A stretch of 64,000 nt of DNA, taken from the NCBI RefSeq assembly GCF_003597395.2, contig NC_133777.1:8724464-8788463 (forward strand), written 5' to 3'. This document shows positions 11,180 through 27,240 of the stretch, one piece after another (the first letter of the stretch is position 1; every line of letters begins with the position of its first letter). This stretch comes from Chelonoidis abingdonii. Its lineage: Eukaryota; Chordata; Testudines; Testudinidae. Position numbers and translations under genes: made by a program. The notes beneath the pieces were generated by a model. The model had not been told where the DNA came from. It saw only the letters and a program-made list of their open reading frames with translations, and did no database searches.

Positions 11180-12835
11180 AAACTTTCTATGTGGCAATGT
11201 GACCCAAGCCAGCACAGAGTTTGAAACAGAGCATCCACCATTTGGTGGAGCAGGACGGTCTTTTCACAGCTATGACACGAAGATACCTTCCTCTCAGCCC
11301 CCACCTTCCTCCTACCCAGGATGGCTACTAGTGGCAGCAGCAGCAGTTCTCCTGGTGTTACCTGGGGTGGACACAGCTCTTTCCGCCCCTGCCTTAAGAA
11401 AAGAGCTCCCTCAAAACAAGGGGCTTCCAAGCACTGAGGGGCACATTGTCCATTTACCAGGAACCTGAGCTTGCTTAATATATTCTCCTGGCTGTCATGC
11501 CCTTGACACATGACTAGAAATCGCTTATGGCTTGAGTTCACCAGCAATACAATCCTGCAGTGGATCAGCGTGTCCCCACCCTTCAGCTCCAGGGGATCCT
11601 CCCTCCTGTTAGGAAGCCATTGGTCCCACAGGCTGCTTTCTGGGCACCTCAGCACTAAGCCACAGGAAGAAGAAAAGAACCAAGGCCTGATGCCACCAGC
11701 CCTTCCCAACTTCTCTGAAAATCCTGCAGGATTCTGACCCCATAGAGGGCTATCACTGGGCACAGACCCTCTGCACAGGGGTGAATTCAAAAAAATAGAA
11801 CATAGGAAAGCAACATAGGAAATGATAGGATGGGAACAAGATCCTGGCCCAATCCATAAATTGGTTGTTACAGTTATTATATTCTTCTATAGTATCCCCC
11901 CTCCCTAGGCAACTGCAGAGCTCTGTTTTGAAGCTCTTTGCACAGCTTCCCCTGCTGTTTTCTTCCCTCCTTTGTTCCATATAGCACAGATGCCATGATA
12001 CATCTTACCTGGGGAGATAATGTACTTACCCCCCCCCAAACTCCCCCCCCTTAGCAGGCAGGATCAATGTTAAATGGCTGGAACAGTGATTCCCTTCAGG
12101 CATCCTGTTAGTTGAATGAAGGCCCAGTCCTGCACACCTTTACTCCGGTTGTCTTTATTCACCTGAGCAGTCTCCTTGATTTTCCTGTGACTAAGGGCTT
12201 TCAAGGAACAGGCTGTAAAACTATCACAGCACCCCCAGGACGTGGTACCCCATCATCCTGTTGTCCTCCGCACCTGAGCGTCACCTACCCATATGATCAG
12301 GGCCAGCTGGAGGTGTCTGATAAATAGCACACATTGTTAGCATTTTCCAGGGGATTTTGTGTTTTAAACCCCTGGGATTAAATCTGAAAGGACCTACATT
12401 TAGGTAACAGTAAGTCTGTGCTGCCAACTGCAACAGATTGCGAGCTGAGGCTGACGCTTTACTTACACTACTGTTTAATTAACTTGGTTAATTACTTAAA
12501 GTTTGTACAGTGCTTTGAAGATGCAAAGGGCTATGTAACTGCCGGGCATGGTTACTGTTATGATGGCCTAACCTTTATTTTGAAATGATATTTTATTATA
12601 ATAATGAAACCCAGAATTGCAGAAATACAATGCAGTGAGGAACGTTCACACAAGAACACCACACACAAGGGCACATTTAGCTCAGCACCAAACAGCTAAA
12701 TGGAAAAGTAACAAGAACTCCCAAGTTCCAGCTAAGTCTAATCCTACAATGACCTGCGTGCAGATGAGTGGCTGCAGGTCTCCATCTGCAGAGAGCTCAG
12801 GCCAGGCCAAGACAACAACCACTGAGCACTACTCA
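11180..12835. other. gene-free stretch, nothing firm identified
   Basis: A 234-codon minus-strand open frame spans 11086-11790. It begins inside the foldback repeat, shows no domain, and overlaps other open frames on the + strand, so I do not call it a gene. The rest is unique-looking, with short C-runs near 12030-12050. Confidence 0.4.
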
Positions 12836-13066
12836 GGCCAGGTCTACACTATACATGCCCTGAGCAACACAGTCATACCGACCTATCCCCAGTGTAGACA
12901 CTATGCTGATGGGGGGGCTTCTCCCATTGACATAAGCTACTGTCTTTTGCAGACGTGGATTAATTACACAGACTGGAGAAGCTCTCTTGTCAACATAGCA
13001 CCATCTTTACTGAGCCACTACATTGGTGCAGCCTCACTGGTGCAGATTTTGAAGTGTAGCCCCGGC
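12836..13066. mobile_element. MITE with ggccaggtctacact-type termini
   Basis: The left terminus ggccaggtctacact and the right terminus gaagtgtagccccggcc are imperfect inverted repeats. Interior words such as cccagtgtagacactatg, gcttctcccattgacata and gagaagctctcttgtc match a turtle MITE family that I recognise. A 162-codon + frame crosses it and has no meaning as a protein. Confidence 0.65.
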
Positions 13067-14219
13067 CCCAGTGGGTGGGATTCACAAAGGTATTTAGGTG
13101 CCTAACTCCAACTGTGACACACACAGCAGGCAGATCAGGTGCTGGTACCGTATCACACATTTGCAGGAATCTTAATACCAATATAATTCACAGTGTTTGT
13201 AAGTAACTGTAATATTCCTTGGGTGGGTGAGTTAAAGGGCTGCTTTTACCAATGATGGCGGCAACAGCAGCTCCATTGTGCCCACTCCCTTGTGGGCTGA
13301 ATTTGACCCTTAAATTCAATTTTAAATTGGAATCTGTCTTGGATAATTATTATTTGCCTGGTGCCAAAGGCACGTTAACAGTCTAACATATGGACAGTAG
13401 GGTCTGATTTTCCTTTGCCCTATGACCTCTTGGAGCCGCTTTCTCAACATAAATGGGCCATAAAGTCAGCAGGGGCTTCCCTAGCTGATATAAGCAGCCA
13501 TATGCCATGCCTTTTCACAGCCTGGGGTGTAGGGATATTCCAGGAGCACAGTTGGGGGCAGGAACTTTGCTGCTGCCTGAGGCTACTCTAATTTAGACTG
13601 GGGGGTCAGGAACGCCCCTTAGACAGCTCCAGAGTAAGCTGTCTTTGCCTTTAACCCCTTCCTGCACTGAGGGGAACCTCAGCCAGGCCAGAAAAGTGGC
13701 TCGAAGGTTCCTGTCCAGAAGACCCTGCAGTCTAAAGGCCCATTCGCAGGTAAGTGGCATGTGGCCCCAGTGAAGGCCAGGCATTTCTTCCAGCAGCCAG
13801 CCCTCTGCAGCATTCATAGGCTCAAGTTCTAGATAACCCCTTTTCCACTAGCATGCTGAGGCAGGGAGGTTATTTGAAGGGGACGCCTCCGGGGCACTGG
13901 GCACCACACGACCGAGCTTGCCATGCTCAGTCGAGGGCGGCCAATAATCGGTAGCACGCAGGTAGAGTGGGAGGCGGTAAGACCCCCAGGCCTGGCAAGT
14001 CACAGTGGCTTGGGCCACCAGACCCACATGGAGCCCTTTTCCCCAGGGAAGAGGCTGGTGCATGGGCAAAACAACAAGGCAGCCTTTGCATGCACGTTTC
14101 GATATGAATCAACTCTGCATTGCTATGGCACTGCGCGTGGGCTCGCGCCTGCAAAGGAGCAGGCAGGGTACTGCACCCACAGGCTGGAGCAGCCCTCCCC
14201 CACCCCTCCTGCTCCTCGC
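13067..14219. other. ACTB upstream region
   Basis: It is gene-free. GC content rises towards the ACTB promoter, and opposite-strand open frames (for example 13923-14370) are GC-driven shadows. 13078-13110 carries a fragment (gggattcacaaaggtattta) of another short foldback repeat. A CCAAT word occurs at about 13940, but nothing shows that it is used. Confidence 0.4.
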
Positions 14220-14400
14220 TCGCTCTCTCTTTTTTTTTGCAAGACGAAAAAAAAAAAAAACCCTGCTGCAATGTGCAAAGCGGCTCGGGAGAGGCAGCGG
14301 CCGGGCCAATCAGAAGGGCTAGCTCCGAAAGTTGCCTTTTATGGCTAGGGCTCCACCGCTCTGGCCCCATAAAACCCGGCGCGCGAGGTGGGTTGGAGTA
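14220..14400 (+). promoter_or_regulatory. ACTB: ACTB core promoter
   Basis: Order: a CT-rich tract ending in T9 (14230-14238), an A14 tract (14247-14260), a CCAAT box (14306-14310, context gggccaatcag), a CArG/serum response element CCTTTTATGG (14335-14344) and a TATA-like CATAAAA (14368-14374). This is the architecture of vertebrate beta-actin promoters, including the conserved context ccgaaagttgccttttatgg. The CArG box binds SRF, whose MRTF cofactors sense free G-actin, so the promoter should respond to serum and actin dynamics. From the TATA position I infer transcription start near 14398. Confidence 0.93.
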
Positions 14401-14491
14401 GCTGTGAGCTTCCTCTGCACGCGCCAGGTTTGCTCTCCTCCAGCCGAGCTCCTGCTTTCTGCCTAGGGTCTAAACTTGCAACTTCCTTAAG
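14398..14491 (+). other. ACTB: ACTB exon 1 (5' UTR, non-coding)
   Basis: The exon lies between the inferred start site and the donor AAG|GTAAGTG (intron from 14492). It has no ATG, as in other vertebrate ACTB genes, where the start codon is six bases into exon 2. The 5' limit is inferred from the TATA box and is not seen directly. Confidence 0.8.
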
Positions 14492-19799
<5,308 letters not shown>

Positions 19800-19801
19800 A
19801 C

Positions 19802-19852
19802 CGGACTGTTACCACATCCCACCTTTGATAAAACCCATAATTGCGCATAAAA
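19802..19852 (+). promoter_or_regulatory. ACTB: beta-actin mRNA zipcode (IGF2BP1/ZBP1 site)
   Basis: The first 3' UTR bases after the stop match the position of the chicken zipcode, which localises the mRNA to the leading edge through ZBP1. CGGACT (19802-19807), the element read by KH4, is exact. The second element, ACACCC in chicken as I recall it, is represented by cacatcccacc. The downstream part ataaaacccataattgcgc is conserved in outline. Confidence 0.7.
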
Positions 19853-20327
19853 CAAGATGAGATTGGCATGGCTTTATTTGTTTTTTTTGGCGCTTGACTC
19901 AGGATTTAAAAACTGGAATGGTGAAGGTGACAGCAGCAGTCTTAACATGATGGCGTGAACGTCCCCAAAGTTCTACAATGCATCAGGACTCTGATTGTAC
20001 ATTTGTTTTTAATAGTCATTCCAAATATTGCATAATGCATTGTTACAGGAAGTTACTCGCCTCTGGAGGCAGCAGCCCAGCTCGCAGGAGCAGAGTAATG
20101 CTTGTCAGTAAATTATGTAACCCAACAAGTGTCTTTTTGTATCTGCCGCCTTAAAACAAAACACACTTGATCCTTTCTTTGATTTTTGTCAAGCAAATGG
20201 GCTGTGTTCCCCAATTATAGATGTGAATGAAGGCTTTACAGTGCCCCTTGAGCGTCCAAGTATGTGGCGAGTGCCAGTATGTGGGGGAGGGAAGGGGCTA
20301 CCTGTACACTGACTGAAGACCAGTTCA

Positions 20328-20333
20328 AATAAA
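20328..20333 (+). terminator. ACTB: ACTB poly(A) signal
   Basis: A canonical AATAAA in context ttcaaataaaagtgc, followed within about 20-35 bases by the GT-rich tttggctggtgttgac, a typical downstream element. Confidence 0.9.
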
Positions 20334-20350
20334 AGTGCACACAATAGAAG

Positions 20351-22814
20351 TTTGGCTGGTGTTGACTTTCTCACTTCACTGCACACATGGATCATATCCA
20401 GCTACTGGGTTTGGTGGGGAGGATGGGTGGGAAGGTAGGCTCCAGATGTGCAGAGCCTGCAGCAAGAAGTCTCTCCTGGAACCTTCTCAGTGTCATTTCT
20501 TGGATCCTAGCACAGGCCAGGCCTGAACCATTCCTTTAATGCCTTCTTGTTGCCTCTCCTGCCAGACTCCCTGCTGTTAGGTGTCAGTTGTACTAAAGCA
20601 GGCAGACTCACCAGTGGTGACAAGTTTGTGTCCTTAAACTGCTCCCATCCATCCCTCTTCCTGTTTCCACCATTTCTATGTGTTCCTAGAGGAATCAAAG
20701 CAGAGATGGCCATATTGCTGTCAGAGTGAAATTAAAACCCTCGCTCCCTGTGCCAGGGTAGAAGAAGGGTGACCAACTAAACTCTCCTATAGCCACAAAG
20801 AAGCAGAGGAGTATTCGTGCAGCTCTGATTTGGTCACTGACTCTCCTGCTGGCCACTCATTTGTAAAGAGGCTAGATCCGGAATACCTTTCCCTAGACAT
20901 AAGCAACCTGAAGTTCCCTTGTGGGATTAAAGGGCTGCTTAAACCCAGCAGTCAGGAGCAGACAAGACCTGACTACATTTTATCTCCACATGTATCCCCC
21001 TACCTGGCACAGTACACAGATGAAGGCATAGGGGACCCACAACTGCAGCTTACTGAGCAGCTCTGACAATCTAGCAGGGAGATAATGGCATAAACCGGGT
21101 CACCAGCAAGGTAATGCCAGAAGTGGGGGTTGGAAGAAAAGCTGTTGCTGCAGCTCTCTGCCTGCCCTGCACTTTAGTAAGATGTTCCCCTGGGAACTCT
21201 GGCTTCAATCTTTTGCACGGGTGAGCACTGCCTGATGTGCCCCAAGCAGAACTGTAAAGTCTGCTGTCATAATGCACTTCCTTGTAAGATTAAAAATCCC
21301 CATCAATGACTAAGCACATGCTCCTATCAATGCTAAAAATACCCAGGAATCTGGTACCTAGCCCATAATAACCCTCATTGTTTATAAGCAAAACTGATTG
21401 ATAGCAGCTATGTTGTCTGCAAAAGTCTGTTAGCAGAGACAATTTGCTGCATACCTCTGAGTAGATAAACATAGTCTCTTCATGCTCAATCCTAGCTTTA
21501 GGGACTGTCCAGGCTTGCAAAAACTAGTTTCCCTTCTGCCTGATGTAACTGCTTCTATTGAAGTCAATGGGCAGTAGGGGCTTTATTTAGAGCACCCAAA
21601 CTGGGCTAGGCATGGCCCTGCTATAAAGAGCCATCTGTTTCAAAGGATGGTTTTGGGATGGGGAGGAGAGATATACAGGCCATATGACTGGCTGGTATAG
21701 AGACTCCAACTGAGATCAAGCCTCCATTATCTTGGGTACTATGCAAACAACCCCTGCTCCAAAGAATATGTCTAAGCAAGGCAGGCACAGAGGGTGAATC
21801 GGCTTACCCCCCAATTTCTTGAGTTCCATCCTTATGCCCTGCTGTCTAGATTGTGCAGCCTCTCCACTACATACTGACATCTGCATAACTTCTATTTATT
21901 GCTTTATTTTGTACAGTATAGGTAGCCTTGAGGGATTCAACGGAGGATGTTCCAGCATGAACAATGGCACAGCTGTGCGGGGTCAGGCCCTCACCTCTCA
22001 TCCTGTTGAGAGTCGCTGACTAGAAACAGGCTAAGCCAGTCTATGTAATGATTTTCCAAGGCTTTCATAGTCTGCCTGCCTACCAGCACTAAAGGCCTGC
22101 CAATTGATCACCCTTAAAAACAGGATGAAGGCAGAAACCAGTTTGAGACTAAAATTCAATCTTTATCTGCTTTTTTTGGCCTTGTCCTATTGTGCCTAGC
22201 TATCACACCACCTACAGTATAAACCATCTTCCAGCTTGCAGGCCTATGCATTCTGTCTCCATGAATGGCAGTGTATTAACAATGGGGGCTCAGCTTACTT
22301 TTGAGTCTGCTGGCCTTGGTCTGTCACCATATTAATATATACTTGGCTACAGATGCTTACAGGAACTCAGTTTCCAAACACGTGTTCAGGGGCATAGAGG
22401 ATGATCTAAACCCATGTCTCTTAGCTTGTCCTTAGAGCGTGGTGATGCTATGGAGCTATTGTATACAAGTCCAACTCCTGCTTTCCTTTCTGACCGAAGA
22501 AGTTGCTGTTGAAATGGTGGTTGTGATACAAATGGAAGATTATGATGTAAGAGGTGCAGGGGAAAGAAACAGAAGGAGGCAGCTATTTATGAAGATCTAA
22601 GTGGCCAGGCAACTATCCTCAGCAGTAACAGACACAGGAAGAGCATATACACATATATCTATGTAACTAAACAGTGGGAATTGTTTCACTAGAGGATGTT
22701 TTTTGTGAGGTGGCAGTGCTTGTGTTTCCTGCTTACGAGCGCTTCTGAGTGAGGTCAGGGTTACCAAAGTGGTTTTGGAAATGCTTTTGCAAGGGCTTCT
22801 CTGATTGTTTTTCC
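20351..22814. other. ACTB-FBXL18 intergenic, proximal part
   Basis: It is gene-free. 21540-21565 contains ttgaagtcaatggg, a fragment of a common foldback repeat. The open frames are at most 78 codons with no domain. No promoter is seen. Confidence 0.4.
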
Positions 22815-22822
22815 CTTGCAGC

Positions 22823-23468
22823 CAGGGGTGAAAGTAACTTAAAGGACTTACCAGTACGCCAGAGTCCTGCACAGGGGTGTGGCCTCAACCAGAAGAGGTG
22901 GGGGCCTGTCAAGATTTAAAGGCCCTGGGGCACCGGCTGTGGCTGGGAGCTCCAGGGCCTTTAAATCACTCCAGAGCTACCAGCTGCAGAGGTGGCTGGG
23001 AGCCCTGGGGCTCAGGGGCAAATTAAAGGACCTGGGGCTTCGGCCGCCGCGGAGCTCTGGGCCCTTTAAATCCCGACCAGAGCTCCAGCAGCTGGGCTTG
23101 GGCTGGGATTTAAAGGGTCCGGGGATCCCTGCAGCAGCCGGAGCACCGGGCACTTGAAATCCCCACCAGAGCCTGGCTGCCAGAGCGCCGGAGGTGCTTT
23201 AAAGGGCCCGGGGCTCCCCACGGTGGCAGGAGCACCAGGCCATTTAAGCCCCAGCCTGAGCCTGGCTGCCAGAGCTGCCGGAGCTCCAGTGGCGCTTTAA
23301 AGGGCCCCAGGCTCCCTGCAGTGGCTGGAGCCCTGGGCCCTTTAAATTACCGCTGCAGAAGCCAGTCTAGTCCGGCACAGCCTACTGGCTCTTGCCGGTG
23401 CACCGTAGTGGACTGTACCAGCTTACTTTCACCTCTGACCGGACCGTACTGGCTTACTTTCACCTTTG
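22823..23468. mobile_element. hAT-like non-autonomous element with 8-bp TSD
   Basis: Termini are caggggtgaaagtaactt and, inverted, ttactttcacctttg. The flanks cttgcagc (22815-22822) and cttgcagc (23469-23476) form a perfect 8-bp target duplication, the size used by hAT transposases. The interior alternates ccctttaaat and its complement tttaaaggg in GC-rich units of roughly 110-120 bp. The 3' terminus occurs twice (ttactttcacctctg about 30 bp before the end). No coding capacity. Confidence 0.85.
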
Positions 23469-23924
23469 CTTGCAGCTACAGTCAACTGACCAGTGAAGTG
23501 CACATGCTTCTTACAAGGTTCTTCTGGTATAGATTATTGCCTTGGCTAACCAAAAACTTTATGCGTTATGCCATGTCGAAGCAACATGCATAGATTCTTA
23601 TTAGGTTCCTTGGCTAATGCTTGGTAATTGTGTCTCTTAGTGATTACATGCTGGAGAAAAGAATTTTATGTCACCCTGGGGAAAACATTACTCACTACCC
23701 AGGACTCTGAACTCCTGTGGTGTTTTCCTTTAGCAAGCGAGGGGATGTTTTTTATACATAGTCATCTCTTCCTAACACTAATTAGTGTTGAGCTAGATCT
23801 GGGAATTTCTAGCCATTTCATAGGTTTGAGGGTAATATATCTTTCCACTGACTCTAGTCCCACTGAATCGCTGGTCACTGGAAGAATGCGTTGTCCTTAA
23901 TCAAACGTAGTCATGCCCGGTGCA
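23469..23924. other. gene-free stretch, nothing identified
   Basis: AT-rich unique-looking sequence. Two 90-codon open frames start here or nearby and have no domain. Confidence 0.35.
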
Positions 23925-24070
23925 CTGGTTGTGGCAGAGGCCTGGGAGTCAGGAGACCGTGACGCTATACCCTGTGCTACCACTGACTCACTGTGACCAT
24001 GCGCAAGTTCACAATGGCTGTGCTGCTTTTCTCGGCTGTAGATTAGAGAGAAGGATACCCACCATGGTAG
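23925..24070 (+). repeat. MIR-like SINE, sense, degraded
   Basis: The order gaggcctgggagtcagga, ctgtgctaccactgactc, actgtgaccatgcgcaag follows the tRNA-related and core parts of MIR. Confidence 0.5.
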
Positions 24071-25000
24071 AGTGGCCATGAGTTCCTTAGAAGAAAGAGG
24101 CTATGGAAGGGCAGCGTGTTATTTACATCATTGCATGAGTTTGTCAGTGAACCACGACATGGATTCAGCGCTAAATATAGTATGGTTATTCATCAAATAT
24201 ATTTGCATTTCAAATAAGGCCCACAGCTTCCCAGATGGGGGAGTCCCTCTTGTGCTAGTCTCTGCTTTCTCACTTTATACCTAGCTGGGCCTTCAGACCC
24301 TGGTCACCGATCAGTGAACAGGTGCTCCGCACGTAATGCTGCTGGGACTTCCTCAGCGTACACACAATATAGAATCCGAATGAATCCATTTCTTTTTTGG
24401 CACTTCGGCCATTGGGTAAGTCAATTTCTCAGCCATACCTGGTATGTGTGTCAGTATTGTGGGTGCCAGTGACTAGGATCCACCCTCATTTGGATTTTTT
24501 TAGGGGATTTTTCCATATCCTGCTGGAAGGCCCAAGATTTCCCATTTGTCTTAGCTTCACCTTCTTCAACCGTCTTTGAGACACCATGTCATGGGTTTAA
24601 CCCTCAGCCTTCTAGCCTTAACTCAACTTCCCAGTCAATGCCATGCTTCATTTGAGTGGGAGAAGAAGGCTAATTGGGCCCAGCCTTACCTGGTTTTTCG
24701 TCCTTCTCCCCTAAGAGTGCTCAACTTTCACTAGTGATATAGGTAGACACCAGCTGCAAGATGTGTGCTCTGTAATCCGCTTGGGACCAAGGAAGTCACC
24801 TCACTGATCAGCTTATGGATGCAAGCTATTGAAACAGATTAGTGATGTCCTTGGTAAAGGAGATTGTTTCTTCTTTTGGGATTTAACACCTGCATTAATT
24901 GATCATCAGCTTCTTTACTTTTCAATGTTTCCCAACCACCAGGAATATTACTGGATGCCACCAGATGGCACTGTTACAGATAGACTTACAAGCTCTAGTT
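24071..25000. other. gene-free stretch, nothing identified
   Basis: No open frame above 70 codons and no repeat that I can name. Confidence 0.35.
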
Positions 25001-25192
25001 CAGTGGTCTCCAAACTTGTTTGATTGCGCACCCCATCAGTAAAAAAATTTTTGAACATGCATCCCCTGCCACGCCGGCTCTACCATTTTTTGCCAAAGCA
25101 AAACTGATGAAGCAAAAAAAAAAAAAAAAAGCACTCCTCCTGCTACGCACCCTCAAGCATCCTCTTGCGCAGACCCACTTAGGAGACCACTG
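25001..25192. mobile_element. hAT-like MITE
   Basis: Termini cagtggtctccaaact and aggagaccactg are inverted repeats of the hAT-Charlie type. The flanks ctctagtt (24993-25000) and ttctagtt (25193-25200) are an 8-bp target duplication with one mismatch. An A-rich run (a17) lies in the middle. Confidence 0.85.
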
Positions 25193-26576
25193 TTCTAGTT
25201 AACAGAAAATATAGCTAGTTATACTGCAGAAGAAATGCTTATCGTTAGTGGTGGTACAATTCTTTTTAGCAGCTGTGTGTAGCACTAGTGAAGGTGCAGA
25301 GCTGTTGGCTCCAGGTTATACTCATGCAAACAAACCAAGCTATCATATGGTTTCAGCACATTACATGTCCCCTTTGGGAAAAGTCTATTGTCAAGCAGCA
25401 GATAAAGAATGTTTTGACTGGGATTTTGCCATTGAAATGGGTTGTAAATATTCTTTGCGCTCAGAGGAAGAGTTCCATGTTCTGAAGTGAGTGGTGTGTC
25501 TGTTTTTTTTTGCAAAGTGGCTGCTAAACTACCTTATATAGTTGCCAGAGGTGGTATTGTGCTCTGGCTTGCCCCCAAACCCTCTATAACTCCCAGGTAG
25601 GCGGCAAACTGGTGGCAAGAGAGATGAGGCTGTATCACATGCTATTAACTATTCTGACTTTCATTGCAACGCATGGACATCACCGGGGAGATTGCTGTAA
25701 TTACACTGGGAGCCTTGATGGTCCCTACAGCAGCCGTATTTACATTGCCTCCACCTTCACCTTCTGCGCTACACCTGGAGGCACAGCACAGACGCTGCCC
25801 TCCAGGTGTTCTACGCCTATAACGCTGGCCCTGTTGTTTTAGTTGTTTCTTTTGCCAGTATATTACATTGGAAATTCAGGTCTTGTCTATCTGTTTTGCC
25901 TGGAAAATTCTATGGATGACTAGAGAACGGGCAGGTTAGTGATCTCACCAATACTAAGCAAGTCAGTCTTGATTGAGGGGGCTGTGTGATTGTTATTCAG
26001 ACTTTAAAATATCCTTTTGGTTTGGTTTTGATAACTTCTATTTAACTCCAGCACTTGCCAAACAGTAAGCATACTCCATGTCTTGTTAAAGATGCTACAC
26101 TCTCAGCCATCAACCAATCAGGGATGGAAAGAGCTCACACTCCATAGCTCTGGGCCCTCCAAGGGACACTGCTAGCAAAACAAGTATGACGGCTCCTGAT
26201 ATTGCAAAGGTTAAAAATACAATCACCCCCCAGTCTTTTAATACCTTGTTCACGACTTCAGAAAGAAACAGGGCAACTAATCATTTTTGTCCTTTCTAAG
26301 TCATCTTTAAGGAATCCTTGATATGAAAACAAATCTAAAACCATACATGTAGCTACAGAAAATCCATCATTTTGGTGGCTTCTGGACTTGAGATTCAGTC
26401 ATCAGTAGCCAGTAATGCAAATGAGGTAAGTTGGACTCACCGTCTGTTTGAAACTGCAATATAATATTCCTGGGTGAGTCATCAGCAGTGGAGATTGAAC
26501 CCTGTAATTCTGAATCTTAAAGCACGAGCTGCTGCACCTTGTGCCTAAAGAGGTGTTTCTGTTAGCTGATACTATA
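25193..26576. other. gene-free stretch, nothing identified
   Basis: Small overlapping open frames (up to 80 codons) near 25250-25840 have no domain. No repeat is recognised. Confidence 0.35.
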
Positions 26577-27240
26577 GCATATCAGAACAGCCGTACTGGG
26601 TCAGATCAATGGTCCATCTAGCCCGGTATCCTGCCTTCTGACAATGCCAGCGACAGATGCATCAAAGCGAATGAACAGAACAGGGCCCTTTTGAGTGATA
26701 TATCCCCTATAATCCAATCCCAGATTCTGGCAGTTGGAAGTTTAGGAACACCTGGAACATGGGCTTGCATCCCTGATCATTTTGGCTAATAGCTGTTGAT
26801 AGAGATGAACTTATCTAATTCTTTTCTAAACTCAGTTATACTCTGGCCTTCAAAACATCCCCTGGCAATGAGTTCCACAGGTTGGCGGTGCACTGTGTAA
26901 AGAAATACTTCCTTATGTTTGTTTTAAACCTGCCGCCTATCAATTTCACTGAGTGACCCCTAGTTCTTGAGTTATGTGAAGAGGTAAATAGCACTTCCCT
27001 ATTCACTTTCTCTGCACCATTCATGATTTTATAGACCTCTACCATATTCCCCTCCCCCTGAGTCATCTGTTTTCTAAACTGAACAGCCCCAGTCTTTTTA
27101 ATCTCTCCTCACACGGAAGCTGTTCCATATCCTTAATCATTTTTGTTGCCCTTCTCTGTACCGTTTCCAATTCTAATATATCTTTGTTGAGATGAGGCAA
27201 CCAGAACTGGGCACAGTATTCAAGACTTATCAACCTCTGC
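26577..27240 (-). mobile_element. CR1-family LINE fragment, antisense
   Basis: On the minus strand, frame 27066-26836 gives a CR1 ORF2 C-terminus. The recognisable pieces are [31 protein letters not shown] and LWNSLPGDV. The + strand edge agaacagccgtactgggtca is the reverse complement of a 3' end common in turtle and crocodilian CR1 subfamilies. The copy is 5'-truncated and lacks the endonuclease and most of the reverse transcriptase. Confidence 0.9.

Larger units (their letters stand above)
19800..20350 (+). other. ACTB: ACTB 3' UTR
   Basis: The stretch from the stop to just after the poly(A) signal. It keeps blocks that I recognise from the avian beta-actin 3' UTR (gagattggcatggctttatt, ggcgcttgactcaggatt, gtcattccaaatattg, ggaagttactcgcc), which fits the strong conservation of this UTR. 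The cleavage point is inferred to lie 10-25 bases after the AATAAA. Confidence 0.85.

Noticed and set aside
11086..11790. 234-codon minus-strand open frame, the longest outside FBXL18
   Set aside because: It begins in a foldback repeat, shows no domain, is overlapped by + frames of similar quality, and has no promoter or splice support. A chance frame in GC-moderate DNA is the simplest reading.
13923..14401. Several overlapping 66-147-codon open frames on both strands over the ACTB promoter
   Set aside because: They coincide with the conserved promoter tracts. The K-runs and F-runs are the A14 and T9 tracts, so this is not protein-coding.
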